Below are positions 63,991-64,000 of a DNA stretch of 64,000 nucleotides, piece by piece. Made by a program: the position numbers and the translations under genes. Source of the stretch: Jeotgalibaca caeni (GTDB lineage: Bacteria > Bacillota > Bacilli > Lactobacillales > Aerococcaceae); assembly GCF_028863945.1 (NCBI RefSeq), contig NZ_JARBEA010000004.1, positions 17,240-81,239 on the forward strand, in the 5' to 3' direction. The number at the start of each line of letters is the position of its first letter. The stretch's first letter is position 1. The notes below the pieces were generated by a model that did no database searches, had not been told where the DNA came from, and saw only the letters and a program-made list of their open reading frames with translations.

Positions 63991-64000
63991 ATATAGTAGT

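Noticed and set aside
1..64000. CRISPR arrays, insertion sequences, phage genes, toxin-antitoxin pairs or integration sites
   Set aside because: Looked for direct repeat-spacer patterns, transposase or integrase motifs and tRNA-adjacent duplications; none was found. The tRNA-Arg has no repeated 3' end nearby.

Overview
The window is ordinary chromosomal core sequence from a low-GC Gram-positive bacterium of the order Lactobacillales, most like the Carnobacteriaceae/Aerococcaceae branch. This rests on gene order and family content: a comG competence operon; a fabT-to-accA fatty acid cluster with FabK and the MarR-type repressor FabT; the yqhT/efp/yqhY/nusB/folD/xseAB/ispA/tlyA/recN block without dxs and argR; a gpsB-rnpB-ypsC block; and phoH-ybeY-dgkA-era-recO-glyQS. 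No species can be named from the sequence alone. I see no prophage, insertion sequence, CRISPR array or other obvious island.

Layout. 1-3714: 3' part of the comG pseudopilus operon, ending at a strong terminator. 3778-6455: Xaa-Pro peptidase, EF-P, Asp23-like YqhY and NusB. 6528-16685: a long, tightly packed run folD-xseA-xseB-ispA-tlyA-recN-glpQ-like-miaA-hflX-ynbB. 16682-19122: a DUF969/DUF979 membrane pair with pyrrolidone carboxylate peptidase. 19169-19382: a lone tRNA-Arg(UCU) on the minus strand with its own consensus promoter and terminator. 19422-20866: manganese catalase and a DUF2187-like protein. 20932-30687: the complete type II fatty acid synthesis operon behind a 35-bp palindrome that is the probable FabT operator. 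30719-34888: a TPR-like protein, a frameshifted lipoprotein-like gene, an MFS permease, a cold shock protein and a small RNase H. 34893-36890 (minus): ypsC, RNase P RNA and gpsB. 37114-40694: mpg, DUF3013, prmA, rsmE, deoC. 40782-44823: rel, dtd and a convergent cell wall amidase. 44950-48425: a T-box leader with an Asp (GAC) specifier in front of hisS-aspS. 48448-51092: nfo, yqfL/ppsR, a Fur-family regulator and rpsU. 51232-58140: phoH to recO, then a Gly (GGC) T-box and glyQS. 58228-63990: obg, rnz, lapA-like, recJ and apt.

How the parts work together. Most genes belong to translation and RNA maturation (EF-P, NusB, MiaA, TlyA, RNase P RNA, YpsC, PrmA, RsmE, Dtd, HisRS/AspRS/GlyRS, YbeY, Era, S21, Obg, RNase Z), DNA repair (XseAB, RecN, Mpg, Nfo, RecO, RecJ) and membrane lipid synthesis. 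Two tRNA-sensing T-boxes and one FabT-type operator are readable directly. No previously undescribed multi-gene system is evident. The best leads are small: a GDPD gene whose only sensible start is AUU or CUG, a deoC gene whose Shine-Dalgarno points at AUC, a frameshift in a secreted-protein gene, an Asp specifier in front of hisS, an Asn in the second aspartate-rich motif of IspA, and a symmetrical site over the -35 of the catalase promoter.
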